A stretch of DNA of 64,000 nucleotides from Xanthomonas campestris pv. phormiicola (lineage in GTDB: Bacteria; Pseudomonadota; Gammaproteobacteria; Xanthomonadales; Xanthomonadaceae), in NCBI GenBank assembly GCA_025666215.1, contig CP102593.1, positions 3,423,001-3,487,000 of the forward strand, given 5' to 3'. The translations under genes and the position numbers were made by a program. Below the pieces are notes generated by a model. That model was not told where the DNA came from. It saw nothing but the letters and a program-made list of their open reading frames with translations, and made no database searches. Shown here in pieces: positions 22,486 to 32,219 of the stretch (position 1 is the stretch's first letter; the number at the start of each line of letters is the position of its first letter).

Positions 22486-23529
22486 CTATCGTTTTTTGCC
22501 CGCGCCAATGCCGCCGCCGTTGCCGGCAGCCGCGATCGCGTCCAGGTTCAATGCATTCGGCGGACGCCCGGCGTCGGCGCCGATGCCCAGCGCGGCCAGC
22601 AGGTTGTCCACCGCCAGCGATACCATCGCGCGGCGGGTCGCGGCGCTGGCGCTGCCGATGTGCGGGGTCAGCACCACGTTGCGCAGCGCCAGCAGTTCCG
22701 GGCGCACCGCCGGCTCGCCTTCGTACACGTCCAGCCCGGCCGCGGCCAGGCGTCCGTGCGCGAGCGCGTCGGCCAGCGCCAGTTCGTCGATCAGGCCGCC
22801 GCGGGCGATGTTCACCACGGTGGCGCCCGGCTTCATCTGCGCCAGCGCCGCGGCATCGAGGATGTGGTGCGACTGCGGCGAATACGGCAGCACCAGCAGC
22901 AGGTGATCGGCGCGCGCCAGCAGCTCGTCGAAACCGACATAGTCGGCCGCGTGCGCACGCTCCACCTCGGCCGGCAAACGGCTGCGGTTGTGGTACAGCA
23001 CGCGCATCGAGAAGCCCGCGGCGCGGCGCGCGATGGCCTGGCCGATGCGGCCCATGCCGAGGATGCCCAGGGTGCTGCCGTGCACGTCGGCGCCGAGCAT
23101 GGTCTGGAACGACCACTGCCGCCACTGGCCGTCGCGCAGCCAGCGCTCGGACTCGGTGATGCGCCGCGCGGCGGCCATCAGCAGCGCGAAGCCGAGGTCG
23201 GCGGTGGTCTCGGTGAGCACGTCGGGGGTGTTGCTGGCGACGATGCCGGCCGCGCTGAGCGCGTCCAGGTCCAGGTTGTTGTAGCCGACGCCGACGTTGG
23301 CGATGGCGCGCAGCCGCGGCGCGGCGGCGATCTCGGCCGCGCCGATGCGCTCGTTGAGGGTCACCAGCGCGCCGTCCAGCGGCGCCAGCGCCGCAGCCAG
23401 CTGCGCCGGCGAATACTTGGTCACGTCCGCGGTGGTGGTCAGCGCGCAATGTTCGCCAAGCCGTGCGACGACATCGTCGAACAGCGGTTGGCTGACCCAC
23501 ACCCGTGGCCGCGACTCAGCCATCGCCAC
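22486..23529 (-). CDS. D-2-hydroxyacid dehydrogenase (glyoxylate/hydroxypyruvate reductase type)
   Basis: A 347-residue NAD(P)-dependent 2-hydroxyacid dehydrogenase. The N-terminal catalytic part includes [14 protein letters not shown]; the nucleotide-binding motif is [15 protein letters not shown]. The catalytic Arg is in [11 protein letters not shown], the Glu in the GLDVYEGEP segment and the His in LTPHIGSA. These fit glyoxylate/hydroxypyruvate reductase (GhrB-like), but substrate choice in this family cannot be read from motifs. It overlaps the 3' end of aroC by 14 bp. The last 30 residues are Gly/Ala-rich and variable. Confidence 0.87.
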   Translation of the reverse strand: MAMAESRPRVWVSQPLFDDVVARLGEHCALTTTADVTKYSPAQLAAALAPLDGALVTLNERIGAAEIAAAPRLRAIANVGVGYNNLDLDALSAAGIVASNTPDVLTETTADLGFALLMAAARRITESERWLRDGQWRQWSFQTMLGADVHGSTLGILGMGRIGQAIARRAAGFSMRVLYHNRSRLPAEVERAHAADYVGFDELLARADHLLLVLPYSPQSHHILDAAALAQMKPGATVVNIARGGLIDELALADALAHGRLAAAGLDVYEGEPAVRPELLALRNVVLTPHIGSASAATRRAMVSLAVDNLLAALGIGADAGRPPNALNLDAIAAAGNGGGIGAGKKR

Positions 23530-24619
23530 CGCCGGGGATGCGCGGGGCGACGCTGCCGACGTCGCCGCACTGCGCGCGGTGGCGCAGCGCCTGGTCCATC
23601 AGCACCAACGCCACCATCGCCTCGGCGATCGGGGTGGCGCGGATGCCGACGCAGGGGTCGTGGCGGCCGGTGGTGATCACGTCCACCGCCTGCCCGTCCA
23701 CGTCCACCGTGGCGCCGGGCAGGCGCAGGCTGGAGGTGGGCTTGAACGCCAGCGCCGCGACGATCGGCTGGCCGGTGGCGATGCCGCCGAGCACGCCGCC
23801 GGCATGGTTGGACTGGAAGCCGTCCGGCGCGATCAGGTCGCGGTGTTCGGTGCCTTTCTGGGTCACCGCGGCGAAGCCGTCGCCGATCTCCACGCCCTTG
23901 ACCGCGTTGATGCTCATCAGCGCCGCGGCCAGTTCGCCGTCGAGCTTGCCGTAGATCGGCTCGCCCCAGCCCGGCGGCACGCCGTCGGCGACCACGGTGA
24001 CCTTGGCGCCGATCGAATCGCCGGACTTGCGCAGCGCGTCCATGTAGCTTTCCAGTTCGGGCACCTGCGCCGCGTGCGGCCAGAAGAACGCGTTGTCCTC
24101 GACCGCATCCCAGGCGAAGCCCTGCGGCACGACCGGCCCGAGCTGCGACAGGTAGCCGCGCACGCGCACGCCGTAGCGCTGCGCCAGCCACTTCTTGGCG
24201 ATCACGCCGGCAGCCACGCGCATCGTGGTCTCGCGCGCCGAGGAGCGGCCGCCGCCGCGCGGATCGCGGATGCCGTACTTCTGCCAGTAGCTGTAGTCGG
24301 CATGGCCCGGACGGAACTGGCGGGCGATGTCGGTGTAGTCCTTGCTGCGCTGGTCGGTGTTGCGGATCAGCAGGCCGATCGGGGTGCCGGTGGTACGGCC
24401 CTCGTAGACCCCGGACAGGATCTCGATCTCGTCGGCCTCGCGCCGCGCCGAGGTGTGGCGGCTCTTGCCGGTGGCGCGGCGCTGCAGGTCGTGGGCGAAC
24501 TCGCTGGCGTCGAGTTCCAGCCCCGGCGGGCAGCCGTCGACCACGCAGCCGATCGCCGGCCCGTGCGATTCGCCGAAGGTGGTGACGGTCAGCAGGGTGC
24601 CGAAGCTGTTCGCGCTCAT
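23516..24619 (-). CDS. aroC: Chorismate synthase
   Basis: AroC makes chorismate from EPSP with reduced flavin, the last shared step to aromatic amino acids. The start at 24619 ([20 protein letters not shown]) gives 367 residues. Signatures [18 protein letters not shown], the [11 protein letters not shown] segment and [11 protein letters not shown] are present. It follows prmB by 10 bp and overlaps the hydroxyacid dehydrogenase gene, so the three are probably cotranscribed. Confidence 0.97.
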   Translation of the reverse strand: MSANSFGTLLTVTTFGESHGPAIGCVVDGCPPGLELDASEFAHDLQRRATGKSRHTSARREADEIEILSGVYEGRTTGTPIGLLIRNTDQRSKDYTDIARQFRPGHADYSYWQKYGIRDPRGGGRSSARETTMRVAAGVIAKKWLAQRYGVRVRGYLSQLGPVVPQGFAWDAVEDNAFFWPHAAQVPELESYMDALRKSGDSIGAKVTVVADGVPPGWGEPIYGKLDGELAAALMSINAVKGVEIGDGFAAVTQKGTEHRDLIAPDGFQSNHAGGVLGGIATGQPIVAALAFKPTSSLRLPGATVDVDGQAVDVITTGRHDPCVGIRATPIAEAMVALVLMDQALRHRAQCGDVGSVAPRIPGGGDG

Positions 24620-24629
24620 GGCCGCCGGC

Positions 24630-25556
24630 TCACCGGCTCGCGGCCAGGTCGGCGATGCGCGCATGGTGCGCGAGCAGCTCGCTGGCCTCCACCGCGAAGA
24701 TGCCCATCTGCCCGACCTTGAACTCGACCCAGGCGAACTCGACTTCCGGCAGCAGCTGCACCAGCGCACGCTCGGATTCGCCGACTTCGCAGATCAGCAG
24801 GCCGTCCTCGCTCAGGTGCGCCGGCGCGTCGCGCAGGATCTTCAGCGCCAGGTCCAGGCCATCAAAGCCGGCGCGCAGGCCCAGTTCCGGCTCGTGCGCG
24901 TATTCGGGCGGCAGCGCGTCGGTCTCGGCATGGGTGACGTAGGGCGGATTGGTGACGATCAGTTCGTAGCGGCGCCCGCCCAGCCCGGCGAACAGGTCGG
25001 ACTTGACCAGCGCGACGTTGTCGGCCAGCAGCCGCGCCTTGTTCTCCGCGGCCAGGGCCAGCGCGTCGTCGCTGATGTCGACCGCGTCCACCTGCCAGTT
25101 CGGGTTGTAGTGGCCCATCGCGATGGCGATGCAGCCCGAGCCGGTGCACAGGTCGAGCGCGCGGCTGACCTCGCGCCCGGCCAGCCACGGCTCGAAGCCG
25201 GCCTCGATCAGCTCGGCGATCGGCGAGCGCGGCACCAGCGCGCGCGCGTCGCTCTTGAAGCTGAGCCCGGCGAACCAGGCCTCGCCGGTCAGGTAGGCGG
25301 CGGGGATGCGCTCGGCGATGCGGCGCTCGAACAGCGCCAGCACCTGCGCCTTTTCCGGCGTGGTGACGCGCGCGCCGCCGTAGGCCGGGCCCAGGTCGTG
25401 CGGCAGGTGCAGCGCGTGCAGCACCAGTTGCGTGGCTTCGTCCAGGGCGTTGTCGTAGCTGTGGCCGAAGCTCAGTTCGGCGGCATTGAAACGGCTGGTG
25501 CCGTAGCGGATCAGGTCGATGATCGTGTGGAGTTCGGCGGCCGCGTCGGCAGTCAT
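24630..25556 (-). CDS. prmB: Ribosomal protein L3 N5-glutamine methyltransferase
   Basis: PrmB methylates a glutamine of ribosomal protein L3 using SAM. The start at 25556 ([19 protein letters not shown]) gives 308 residues. The N-terminal helical part is followed by a class I methyltransferase fold with [15 protein letters not shown] (SAM loop) and the glutamine-methyltransferase signature NPPY in [11 protein letters not shown]. The prmB-aroC order is common in gamma-proteobacteria and separates it from PrmC, which accompanies prfA. Confidence 0.95.
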   Translation of the reverse strand: MTADAAAELHTIIDLIRYGTSRFNAAELSFGHSYDNALDEATQLVLHALHLPHDLGPAYGGARVTTPEKAQVLALFERRIAERIPAAYLTGEAWFAGLSFKSDARALVPRSPIAELIEAGFEPWLAGREVSRALDLCTGSGCIAIAMGHYNPNWQVDAVDISDDALALAAENKARLLADNVALVKSDLFAGLGGRRYELIVTNPPYVTHAETDALPPEYAHEPELGLRAGFDGLDLALKILRDAPAHLSEDGLLICEVGESERALVQLLPEVEFAWVEFKVGQMGIFAVEASELLAHHARIADLAASR

Positions 25557-25635
25557 GGCAACAGGCAAGGCAATTCGGCCCCCGATTATAGAGGCCCGGC
25601 CGCTATCATGAGCGTTCGTTGCAAGGGAAATCAGT

Positions 25636-26283
25636 ATGTTCAACCGCAACTTCGGCATCGTCCTGGTGGTCGCCCTGGCCGCCGGCCTGGGCCTGCTGCT
25701 GGCCCAGAAGTACTTCGGCGGCAGCGCTTCGGCGTGGCCCGAGACCCGCAGCGTGCGCCTGTACCCGCAGCCGCGCGCCCTGCCCGACTTCCACCTGCGC
25801 CAGTCCGACGGCACGCCGCTGGTGCCCGGCGAGCTGAAAGGCCACTGGACGCTGGTGTTCCTGGGCTTCACCGCCTGCCCGGACGTGTGCCCGACCACCC
25901 TGGCCGACCTGGCCCGCGCGCAGAAGCAGTGGGAAGCGATCCCCGACACGCTGCGCCCGCGGGTGCTGTTCGTCTCGGTCGATCCCGAGCGCGACACCCC
26001 GCCGCGGCTGGGCGCCTACGCGCACGGCTTCCACAAGGACACCCTGGCCGCCACCGCCGACGTGCCGGAGCTGGAACGCTTCGCCACCGCGCTGGGCTTC
26101 GTGTTCCAGAAGGTGCCCGGCAAGCATTTCCAGGAAAATCCCAACGACTACAGCATGGACCACTCCGCCGCGATCGCCGTGCTCGACCCGCAGGGCCGCC
26201 AGGCCGGGCTGATCCGCCCGCCGTTCGAGCCGGCGGCGATCGCCGCCGACCTGCAGGCGCTGACCAAGGCGACCGCGCCATGA
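25636..26283 (+). CDS. SCO1/SenC-type copper chaperone, membrane-anchored
   Basis: A 215-residue thioredoxin-fold protein of the SCO1/SenC/PrrC family, which delivers copper to the CuA centre of cytochrome oxidase or acts as a thiol reductase outside the inner membrane. An N-terminal anchor ([16 protein letters not shown]) precedes the copper-binding CPDVC (CxxxC) and the distal histidine in YSMDHSAAI. Its stop overlaps the psd ATG (ATGA), an unusual partner for it. Confidence 0.92.
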   Translation: MFNRNFGIVLVVALAAGLGLLLAQKYFGGSASAWPETRSVRLYPQPRALPDFHLRQSDGTPLVPGELKGHWTLVFLGFTACPDVCPTTLADLARAQKQWEAIPDTLRPRVLFVSVDPERDTPPRLGAYAHGFHKDTLAATADVPELERFATALGFVFQKVPGKHFQENPNDYSMDHSAAIAVLDPQGRQAGLIRPPFEPAAIAADLQALTKATAP

Positions 26284-27128
26284 GCCTGCTGACCTCGCTG
26301 ACCTACGTGCTGCCGCACCGGCTGCTGTCCTCGCTGGCGCGGCGCCTGGCGTATTCGTCGCGGCCGGGCCTGAAGCAATGGCTGATCGACACCGTGGTGC
26401 GCCGCTTCGGGGTGGACCTGGCCGAGGCCGCCGAACCCGATCCGCGCGCCTACCCGACCTTCAATGCGTTCTTCACCCGCGCGCTGCAGCCGGGCGCGCG
26501 CGTCGCCGATCCCGACCCGCAGGCGCTGCTGATGCCGGCCGACGGCCGCATCAGCCAGCTCGGCCCGATCCAGGACGGGCGCATCTTCCAGGCCAAGGGC
26601 CAGGCGTTCACCGCCGCCGAACTGCTCGGCGACGCCGCCGCCGCGGCGCCGTTCGCCAACGGCCTGTACGCCACCGTGTACCTGTCCCCGCGCGACTACC
26701 ACCGCGTGCACATGCCGTGGACCGGCACCCTGCGCGAGACCGTGCACGTGCCGGGACGGCTGTTCAGCGTCGGCCCGGACGCGGTGCGCAACGTGCCGCG
26801 GCTGTTCGCGCGCAACGAGCGCCTGGTCTGCCATTTCGACACCGAGTTCGGCCCGATGGCCTCGGTGATGGTCGGCGCGCTGCTGGTCAGCGGGGTGGAG
26901 ACGGTGTGGAGCGGCGTGGAAATCCCGCGCTACGGCGACCGCATCACCCGCAAGGACTGGCGCGGCAAAGGCATCGTGCTGGAGCGGTTCGCGGAGATGG
27001 CACGCTTCAACTACGGCTCTACCGTGATCGTGCTGTTGCCGCCCGGCATGGCACAACTCGATCCGACGCTGGCGGCGGAAACGCCGGTACGGCTCGGCCA
27101 AGCCCTGGCACGGCGGTTGGATCGCTGA
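26280..27128 (+). CDS. psd: Phosphatidylserine decarboxylase
   Basis: Psd makes phosphatidylethanolamine from phosphatidylserine at the inner membrane. The 282-residue proenzyme should self-cleave to give a pyruvoyl group at Ser247 in the [11 protein letters not shown] motif (GST; many relatives have LGST). Other signatures are [22 protein letters not shown] and the [14 protein letters not shown] histidine region. The start ATG overlaps the upstream SCO gene. A degenerate copy of its last ~100 bp follows at 27181-27284. Confidence 0.95.
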   Translation: MSLLTSLTYVLPHRLLSSLARRLAYSSRPGLKQWLIDTVVRRFGVDLAEAAEPDPRAYPTFNAFFTRALQPGARVADPDPQALLMPADGRISQLGPIQDGRIFQAKGQAFTAAELLGDAAAAAPFANGLYATVYLSPRDYHRVHMPWTGTLRETVHVPGRLFSVGPDAVRNVPRLFARNERLVCHFDTEFGPMASVMVGALLVSGVETVWSGVEIPRYGDRITRKDWRGKGIVLERFAEMARFNYGSTVIVLLPPGMAQLDPTLAAETPVRLGQALARRLDR

Positions 27129-27180
27129 CGCGCGGCGGCGCGCCAACCTGACGGGCGCACCGCATCTACTGCGGCGCGGC

Positions 27181-27284
27181 GCGCTTCGACTACGGCTCCA
27201 CTGTGATGTGATCGTGCTGTTGCCGCCGGGCGTAGCGACGCTCGATCCGGCGCTGGCAGCGGAAGCGCCGGTCCGGCTCGGTTG
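27181..27284 (+). pseudogene. Degenerate duplicate of the psd 3' end
   Basis: The stretch GCGCTTCGACTACGGCTCCA through CGGTCCGGCTCGGTTGA closely follows the psd sequence around 27003-27110 ([14 protein letters not shown]...AAETPVRLG), with base changes and a 5-bp GTGAT duplication right after the GST codons that shifts the frame. It therefore cannot make a product. It begins 52 bp after the psd stop, which suggests a tandem duplication or recombination of the gene end followed by decay. Confidence 0.8.
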
Positions 27285-27373
27285 AACGCTGGGCACACAG
27301 GCGCTACCTGCAACGCCGCGCGGGTATCGGGGCGGCAACAGCGCGCCCTGGCGGCCTTGCACTCCCGGTGCTG

Positions 27374-27520
27374 CCGTACCCTCACCCTACCCCTACCCCG
27401 ATGGGAGAGGGACATCATGGCTTCGCGTTTGATGTGAGGCGCGGCTGGACCATCACCGCGCGTTGCGCACCGCCCTTCTCCCATCGGGAGAAGGTGCCCG
27501 AAGGGCGGATGAGGGTACGG
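27374..27520. repeat. Dispersed inverted-repeat element (CCCTTCTCCC type), copy 2
   Basis: Begins CCGTACCCTCACCCTACCCC and ends with CCCTTCTCCCATCGGGAGAA...GGATGAGGGTACGG, the same two parts seen at 21214-21352 but in the opposite order. The outer CCGTACCCTC and GAGGGTACGG ends pair as inverted repeats. A further half-like stretch (ACCCTCATCCAGC...) is at 27593-27640. It lies between psd and the transglycosylase gene. Confidence 0.78.
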
Positions 27521-27664
27521 CGCCGCAACCAGGCGGGCGACGCTCCTGATAGCAGGGGTGGAAAACCTCTCCCAAGCAATTGATTGCGCACCCACCCTCA
27601 TCCAGCGCTACGCGCCACTTTCCCCCGAAAAAAGGGGCCTTGGTCCCGGCGGAAGAAGGAAGGC

Positions 27665-29263
27665 CTACCTGTCGCAGCCGGTCATCTTCAGCGATTGCCC
27701 CGGCTTCAATGCATAGCCCGGCGCGCGCAGGCCATTGGCCTTGGCCAGCTGCTTGACATCGCAGCTGTAGCGGTCGGCGATGCGGCCCAGCGTGTCGCCC
27801 TTGGCCACGCGGTAGCTGCGCACCTGCCTGGGCTTGGGCTTGACCGGCGCCGGGCGCCCGGTGGCGATGGTGGTCGGCACGCCGGCCACCGGCGTCACGT
27901 CGCCCACCGCCACGTTGCCGGTGGGATCGGCGACCACGGGCGTGTTGCTGCGGATCGCCGCGTTGACGTCGGCGGTGATCAGCGCGCGCGCCAGGTCGGC
28001 GCGCGGGCCGCTGACGCAATAGCGGTTGTACAGGCCGACGATCTTGGTGGTGGCGTTGATGGTGACGCCGGCCGGGATCCAGCCGTCCGGCTCGTAGCGC
28101 GGGTTGAGGTTGCGCAACGCGCGCATGTAGCCGTCGCGGGTGCCGTCGCTGCCCAGGCAGATGGTCAGCTCGTAGATCGTGGTCGATTTGGCCAGGCGCA
28201 GCGTGGCCGGCTGCGCATTGATCTTCGGGAACGCCACGCCGTACTGCTGCGGGTGCAGGAAGATCCAGGCCGCGGCGATCACCATCGGCACGTAGTCCTT
28301 GGTCTCGGCCGGGAACTGGTTGTACACCGAGGCGTCCCAGAAACTGCGCCCCTGCATCTGGTTGAACACGCGCGCGGCGCGGCCCTCGCCGCCGTTGTAG
28401 CCGGCCAGCGACAGCTCGATGCTGCGGTTGAGCTCGGCCATGCGCTCGTTGATGTACACCGCGCTGGCCTCGGCGGCGCTGCGCGCGTCGTAGCGGGTGT
28501 CGAAGCCGGTGCCGTCCGGGCCCAGCCCGAAGCGGCGCCCGGTGGCGGGCATGAACTGCATCAGCCCGGCGGCGCCGACCCGCGAATTGGCGTGCACCCG
28601 GCCGTTGGATTCCTTGGCGATGATGCCGAACAGCAGCGCCTCCGGCAGCCCGCGCTTTTCCCATTCCGGCCACATGATCGCGCGCAGGTTCTGGTAGTTC
28701 TCGTAGCTGTTCATCAGCGACGGACGCATGTCGGTGAGCCAGCGGCGGATGCCGGCCTGCACCGCCGGGTTGTAGTCGACCATCGCGTCGAAGGCGTGGC
28801 GCTGGTCGTTGAGCAGGTTCGCCGCGCGCGCCGCTTCCGGCACGTTGGCGGCCAGCGGACTGATGTGGTCGGGATCGGCCTGCAGCGGCGCGGCGCCATC
28901 GTCGCTCGCATCGGCGTCGGTCGCGGCGCCCTGCGCGTCGGCCTTGGCCTTGAGCAGGCGCTTGTACGCGCCCAGGTAGGTGCCGACCTGGCAGCCGCGC
29001 TGCTTGATGCAGGCATCGACCACGTCCTCGATGTCCTCCAGCGCCGCATCGCTCTCCTGGGTGCCCTTGGGGTCGCTGTTGCCGACCAGCACCATCGCGT
29101 CGTTGTAGCGCTTCTCGGCCGCGGCCAGGCGCTGGTCGAGAACCTCGATGGCGGCCTTGTCGCGCGCGGAGACACGTTCGGCGTGGGCGGCAGGAGCGGC
29201 GCAAGCCAGCGCCAGGGCAGCCACGGCGGGCCATCCATGGGTGATACGGAACGAAGAGGGCAT
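27665..29263 (-). CDS. Lytic transglycosylase (SLT domain) with C-terminal LysM, MltD-like
   Basis: A 532-residue cell-wall hydrolase that would cleave peptidoglycan to anhydro-muropeptides. The start at 29263 (MPSSFRITHG) gives a signal peptide (AALALACAAPAAHA). The SLT domain carries the catalytic Glu in FGIIAKESNGR, then GAAGLMQFMPATGR and LAGYNGGEGRA. A C-terminal LysM (YRVAKGDTLGRIADRYSC) binds peptidoglycan. The order SLT then LysM resembles MltD, but here the middle region is longer and only one LysM is seen. Confidence 0.88.
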   Translation of the reverse strand: MPSSFRITHGWPAVAALALACAAPAAHAERVSARDKAAIEVLDQRLAAAEKRYNDAMVLVGNSDPKGTQESDAALEDIEDVVDACIKQRGCQVGTYLGAYKRLLKAKADAQGAATDADASDDGAAPLQADPDHISPLAANVPEAARAANLLNDQRHAFDAMVDYNPAVQAGIRRWLTDMRPSLMNSYENYQNLRAIMWPEWEKRGLPEALLFGIIAKESNGRVHANSRVGAAGLMQFMPATGRRFGLGPDGTGFDTRYDARSAAEASAVYINERMAELNRSIELSLAGYNGGEGRAARVFNQMQGRSFWDASVYNQFPAETKDYVPMVIAAAWIFLHPQQYGVAFPKINAQPATLRLAKSTTIYELTICLGSDGTRDGYMRALRNLNPRYEPDGWIPAGVTINATTKIVGLYNRYCVSGPRADLARALITADVNAAIRSNTPVVADPTGNVAVGDVTPVAGVPTTIATGRPAPVKPKPRQVRSYRVAKGDTLGRIADRYSCDVKQLAKANGLRAPGYALKPGQSLKMTGCDR

Positions 29264-29460
29264 GATGGGACGCGACGACGGAAAGGCCGCAGGGTAGCCG
29301 CCGCTGTCACATCGCGGCAAGGTCGGGCATGCGCCGGCACCGCGCCGGCGGGGCATTCGTTCATCGCCCAGGCCAGGCGAACCGCGGCCCCGGCGCCCTC
29401 GCGGCGAGCGGGCGCCGGCGCGAACGCCTAGAATCCGCCCACCTCACCGCGGAGCTGTTC

Positions 29461-30966
29461 ATGGACCCGATCCTGCTGGGCAAAGGCCTGACCGACGACA
29501 TCGCGGTGCTGCTGCAGCCGCGCCTGGGCAATCGCCACGGCCTGGTCGCCGGGGCCACCGGCACCGGCAAGACCGTGACCCTGATGACCCTGGCCGAGGG
29601 CTACTCGCGGATCGGCGTGCCGGTGTTCATGGCCGACGTGAAGGGCGACGTGGCCGGGCTGGCAGTAGCCGGCGACGGCAGCGAGAAAGTGCTGCAGCGC
29701 GCCAGGGACATCGGCGTGACCGACTACGCGCCGGCCGCCAACCCGGTGGTGTTCTGGGACCTGTACGGCCAGCTCGGGCACCCGGTGCGCACCACCGTCA
29801 GCGAGATGGGGCCGACCCTGCTGGCGCGGATCCTGGAACTCAACGACACCCAGGCCGGCGTGCTCGACATCGTGTTCAAGCTGGCCGACGACCGCGGCCT
29901 GCTGCTGCTCGACCTGGACGACCTGCGCGCGCTGCTGGCGCTGGTGGTGGAGCAGCACAAGGACATCTCCACCGAATACGGGCTGGTCAGCGCGCCGTCG
30001 GTGGCGGCGATCCAGCGCGCGCTGCTGCGCCTGGCGCAGGACGGCGGCGAAGGCTTCTTCGGCGAGCCGGCGCTGGACCTGGCCGAGCTGATGCGGGTAG
30101 GCAGCGACGGCCGCGGCGTGATCGGCATCCTCGCCGCCGCGCAGCTGGTGCTCAAGCCGCGCCTGTACTCGACCTTCCTGCTGTGGCTGCTGTCGGAGCT
30201 GTTCGAAAAATTGCCCGAAGTGGGCGACCTGGACAAGCCCAAGCTGGTGTTCGTGTTCGACGAGGCGCACCTGCTGTTCGACGATGCGCCGCCGGCGCTG
30301 GTGCAGCGCATCGAGCAGGTGGTGCGGCTGATCCGCTCCAAGGGCGTGGGCGTGTACTTCTGCTCGCAGTTCCCCGACGACGTGCCGGACAACATCCTCG
30401 GCCAGCTCGGCAACCGCGTGCAGCACGCGCTGCGCGCCTACACCCCGCGCGACCAGAAGGCGGTGCGCACCGCCGCCGAGACCTTCGTCGCCAATCCCAA
30501 GCTGGACGTGGCCAAGACCATTTCCCAGCTCGGCACCGGCGAGGCACTGGTCTCCACGCTGCAGGACAAGGGCGTGCCGTCGCCGGTGCAGCAGACCCTG
30601 ATCGCACCGCCGCGCTGCCGGATGGGCGCGATCTCCGACGCCGAGCGCGCGCAGGTGCGTGCCGCCAGCGTGGTCGGCATTCGCTACGACACCGCGATCA
30701 ACCGCGACTCGGCGGCGGAGATGCTGGCGCGCCGGGTCGAGCAGGTCGCCGAGAAGACCGCCGCCCCGGCGGCACGCACCCGCGAGCAGGACGACGCACA
30801 GGACAGCGGCTTCGGCCAGGCGGTCAAGGACGCGGTGTTCGGCACCAAGCGCCGCCAGGGCATGCTGGAGACGATGGCCAAGCAGACCTCGCGCACCGTC
30901 GGCAACCGCATCGGCCAGCAGATCGTGCGCGGCCTCTTCGGCAGCATCTTCGGCGGCAGGCGCTGA
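29461..30966 (+). CDS. HerA-like/DUF853 P-loop ATPase (YjgR type)
   Basis: A 501-residue ATPase of the HerA/FtsK superclass known as DUF853. The start at 29461 (MDPILLGKGL) follows AT-poor non-coding sequence. Walker A is GATGTGKT (31-38), Walker B is LVFVFDEAHLLF, and the family's VGVYFCSQFPDDVPDNILGQ follows. The C-terminus ends in a glycine-rich basic tail (GLFGSIFGGRR). Cellular role is unproven; relatives in E. coli (YjgR) are not well studied. Confidence 0.88.
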   Translation: MDPILLGKGLTDDIAVLLQPRLGNRHGLVAGATGTGKTVTLMTLAEGYSRIGVPVFMADVKGDVAGLAVAGDGSEKVLQRARDIGVTDYAPAANPVVFWDLYGQLGHPVRTTVSEMGPTLLARILELNDTQAGVLDIVFKLADDRGLLLLDLDDLRALLALVVEQHKDISTEYGLVSAPSVAAIQRALLRLAQDGGEGFFGEPALDLAELMRVGSDGRGVIGILAAAQLVLKPRLYSTFLLWLLSELFEKLPEVGDLDKPKLVFVFDEAHLLFDDAPPALVQRIEQVVRLIRSKGVGVYFCSQFPDDVPDNILGQLGNRVQHALRAYTPRDQKAVRTAAETFVANPKLDVAKTISQLGTGEALVSTLQDKGVPSPVQQTLIAPPRCRMGAISDAERAQVRAASVVGIRYDTAINRDSAAEMLARRVEQVAEKTAAPAARTREQDDAQDSGFGQAVKDAVFGTKRRQGMLETMAKQTSRTVGNRIGQQIVRGLFGSIFGGRR

Positions 30967-31045
30967 GCGTGGCGGATGGATGGCGCGCCACTTGCGCTGC
31001 ACAGGCACAGGCACCCTAGAACATCTTCGATCCGGACAATGCCAA

Positions 31046-31218
31046 TTGTGGGAGCGACTTCAGGGCACCTCTAATAACCTCGATTCTAAAAATTTGGCAC
31101 TATGCGCATCAATGACTTGCGAGCGTTTTAGTCGAGTTTTTTGGGGTTATTAGAGGTGCCCTTCAGTCGCGACAGGCTCTACCGGAAAGGCCCGTCGCGA
31201 CCGGAGTCGCTCCCACAA
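31046..31218. repeat. Palindromic REP-like element interrupted by a MITE
   Basis: The ends TTGTGGGAGCGACTTCA and GTCGCTCCCACAA pair as inverted repeats, with inner GTCGCGAC arms on both sides of GGCTCTACCGGAAAGGCCC. Without the insert at 31063-31161 (and one TTCA copy) the element is about 70 bp, a type of palindrome widespread in xanthomonad intergenic regions. It lies between the HerA-like ATPase gene and nudK. Confidence 0.82.
31063..31161. mobile_element. 99-bp MITE-like insertion with 17-bp terminal inverted repeats and TTCA target duplication
   Basis: Ends GGGCACCTCTAATAACC and GGTTATTAGAGGTGCCC are perfect 17-bp inverted repeats. TTCA is found on both sides (31059-31062 and 31162-31165), and removing the insert plus one TTCA restores a smooth palindrome around it. 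The 65-bp centre is A+T-rich and has no coding capacity. The 4-bp target duplication fits mobilisation by an IS5-family transposase, which is not in this window. Confidence 0.85.
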
Positions 31219-31246
31219 GGGGCAGAAAGAGACGCCATGCAACGCG

Positions 31247-31858
31247 CTACGCCATCACCCCATGCAGCTTGGCGTACTGCAGCAGCATGATGGTCTTGCC
31301 GTCGGCGATCTCGCCGGATTCGATCATCGCCAGCGCCGCGTCGAGCGGCAGTTCCAGCACCTCGATCTCCTCGCCCTCGGCGGCGATGCCGCCGCCCGCG
31401 CCGACCTTGTCGCGATCGAAATACTCGCCCACGAAGAAATACAGTTTTTCGGTGACCGAGCCCGGGCTCATGAACGCCTCGAACACCTTGCGCACGTGCT
31501 CGATGCGGTAGCCGGTCTCCTCTTCGGTCTCCTTGCGGATGCAGGTCTGCGCATCGTGCTGGTCGAGCAGCCCGGCGCAGGCTTCGATGAGCATGCCGTC
31601 GGGATTGCCGTTGAGCAGCGTCGGCAACCGGAACTGGCGGGTCAGCAGCACCGTCTGCCTGGCGCGGCTGTAGAGCAGGATGGTGGCGCCGTTGCCGCGG
31701 TCGTAGGCCTCGCGCGACAGCGTCTGCCAGCTGCCGTCGCTGCGCTGGAAATCGAAGGTGACCTTGCGCAGCACGTACCAGTTGTCGGACAGCACCTCGA
31801 CCTTTTCGATACGCACACGTGGATTGCCTGTGGCGGATGGGTTCAAGCGACACTCCAT
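31247..31858 (-). CDS. nudK: Nudix hydrolase, GDP-mannose pyrophosphatase NudK type
   Basis: The 203-residue product (start at 31858, [11 protein letters not shown]) matches the NudK/ADP-sugar pyrophosphatase group: [34 protein letters not shown], then the Nudix box [20 protein letters not shown] with the catalytic EETGY glutamates, and [18 protein letters not shown]. The enzyme would hydrolyse sugar nucleotides such as GDP-mannose. A longer upstream start at 31918 is possible but less like the family. Confidence 0.88.
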   Translation of the reverse strand: MECRLNPSATGNPRVRIEKVEVLSDNWYVLRKVTFDFQRSDGSWQTLSREAYDRGNGATILLYSRARQTVLLTRQFRLPTLLNGNPDGMLIEACAGLLDQHDAQTCIRKETEEETGYRIEHVRKVFEAFMSPGSVTEKLYFFVGEYFDRDKVGAGGGIAAEGEEIEVLELPLDAALAMIESGEIADGKTIMLLQYAKLHGVMA

Positions 31859-32219
31859 GCGATGAGCGGGCGGCGCTGCCGGCGCCCGCAGCGGTTCGCC
31901 GCCGGGGAACGCCAGCATTCGCCGTGGAGCGCCATTCTAGCCGCCGTCGCGGCGAGACCAGTCAGGACGCGCAGTGCCCGTCGCAACGCCGATCCGGTTG
32001 CGGCACCGCACTCCCTGCACCGAGGCCTGCCCGGCTTCGCTGCGCAGCCATGCCCGCATCACGACCGCGCGCGTCGGCCCGACGACCGCCGATGCGCGGA
32101 GGGACATGAGGCCGCCCTGCCCGGCACGGTCTCGCCCAGACAAGCCGCGTGGGCGCATCCCGATTGCACGCACGCCCGGCCCGCCGCACAATCGGCGCAC
32201 ATCGAACGCAGGGGGCGTC
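31859..32219. other. Divergent intergenic stretch between nudK and the membrane-protein gene
   Basis: About 360 bp of GC-rich sequence between divergent genes. I see no gene, known repeat or clear promoter in it; frames crossing it are extensions of neighbouring genes without family support. Confidence 0.45.
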
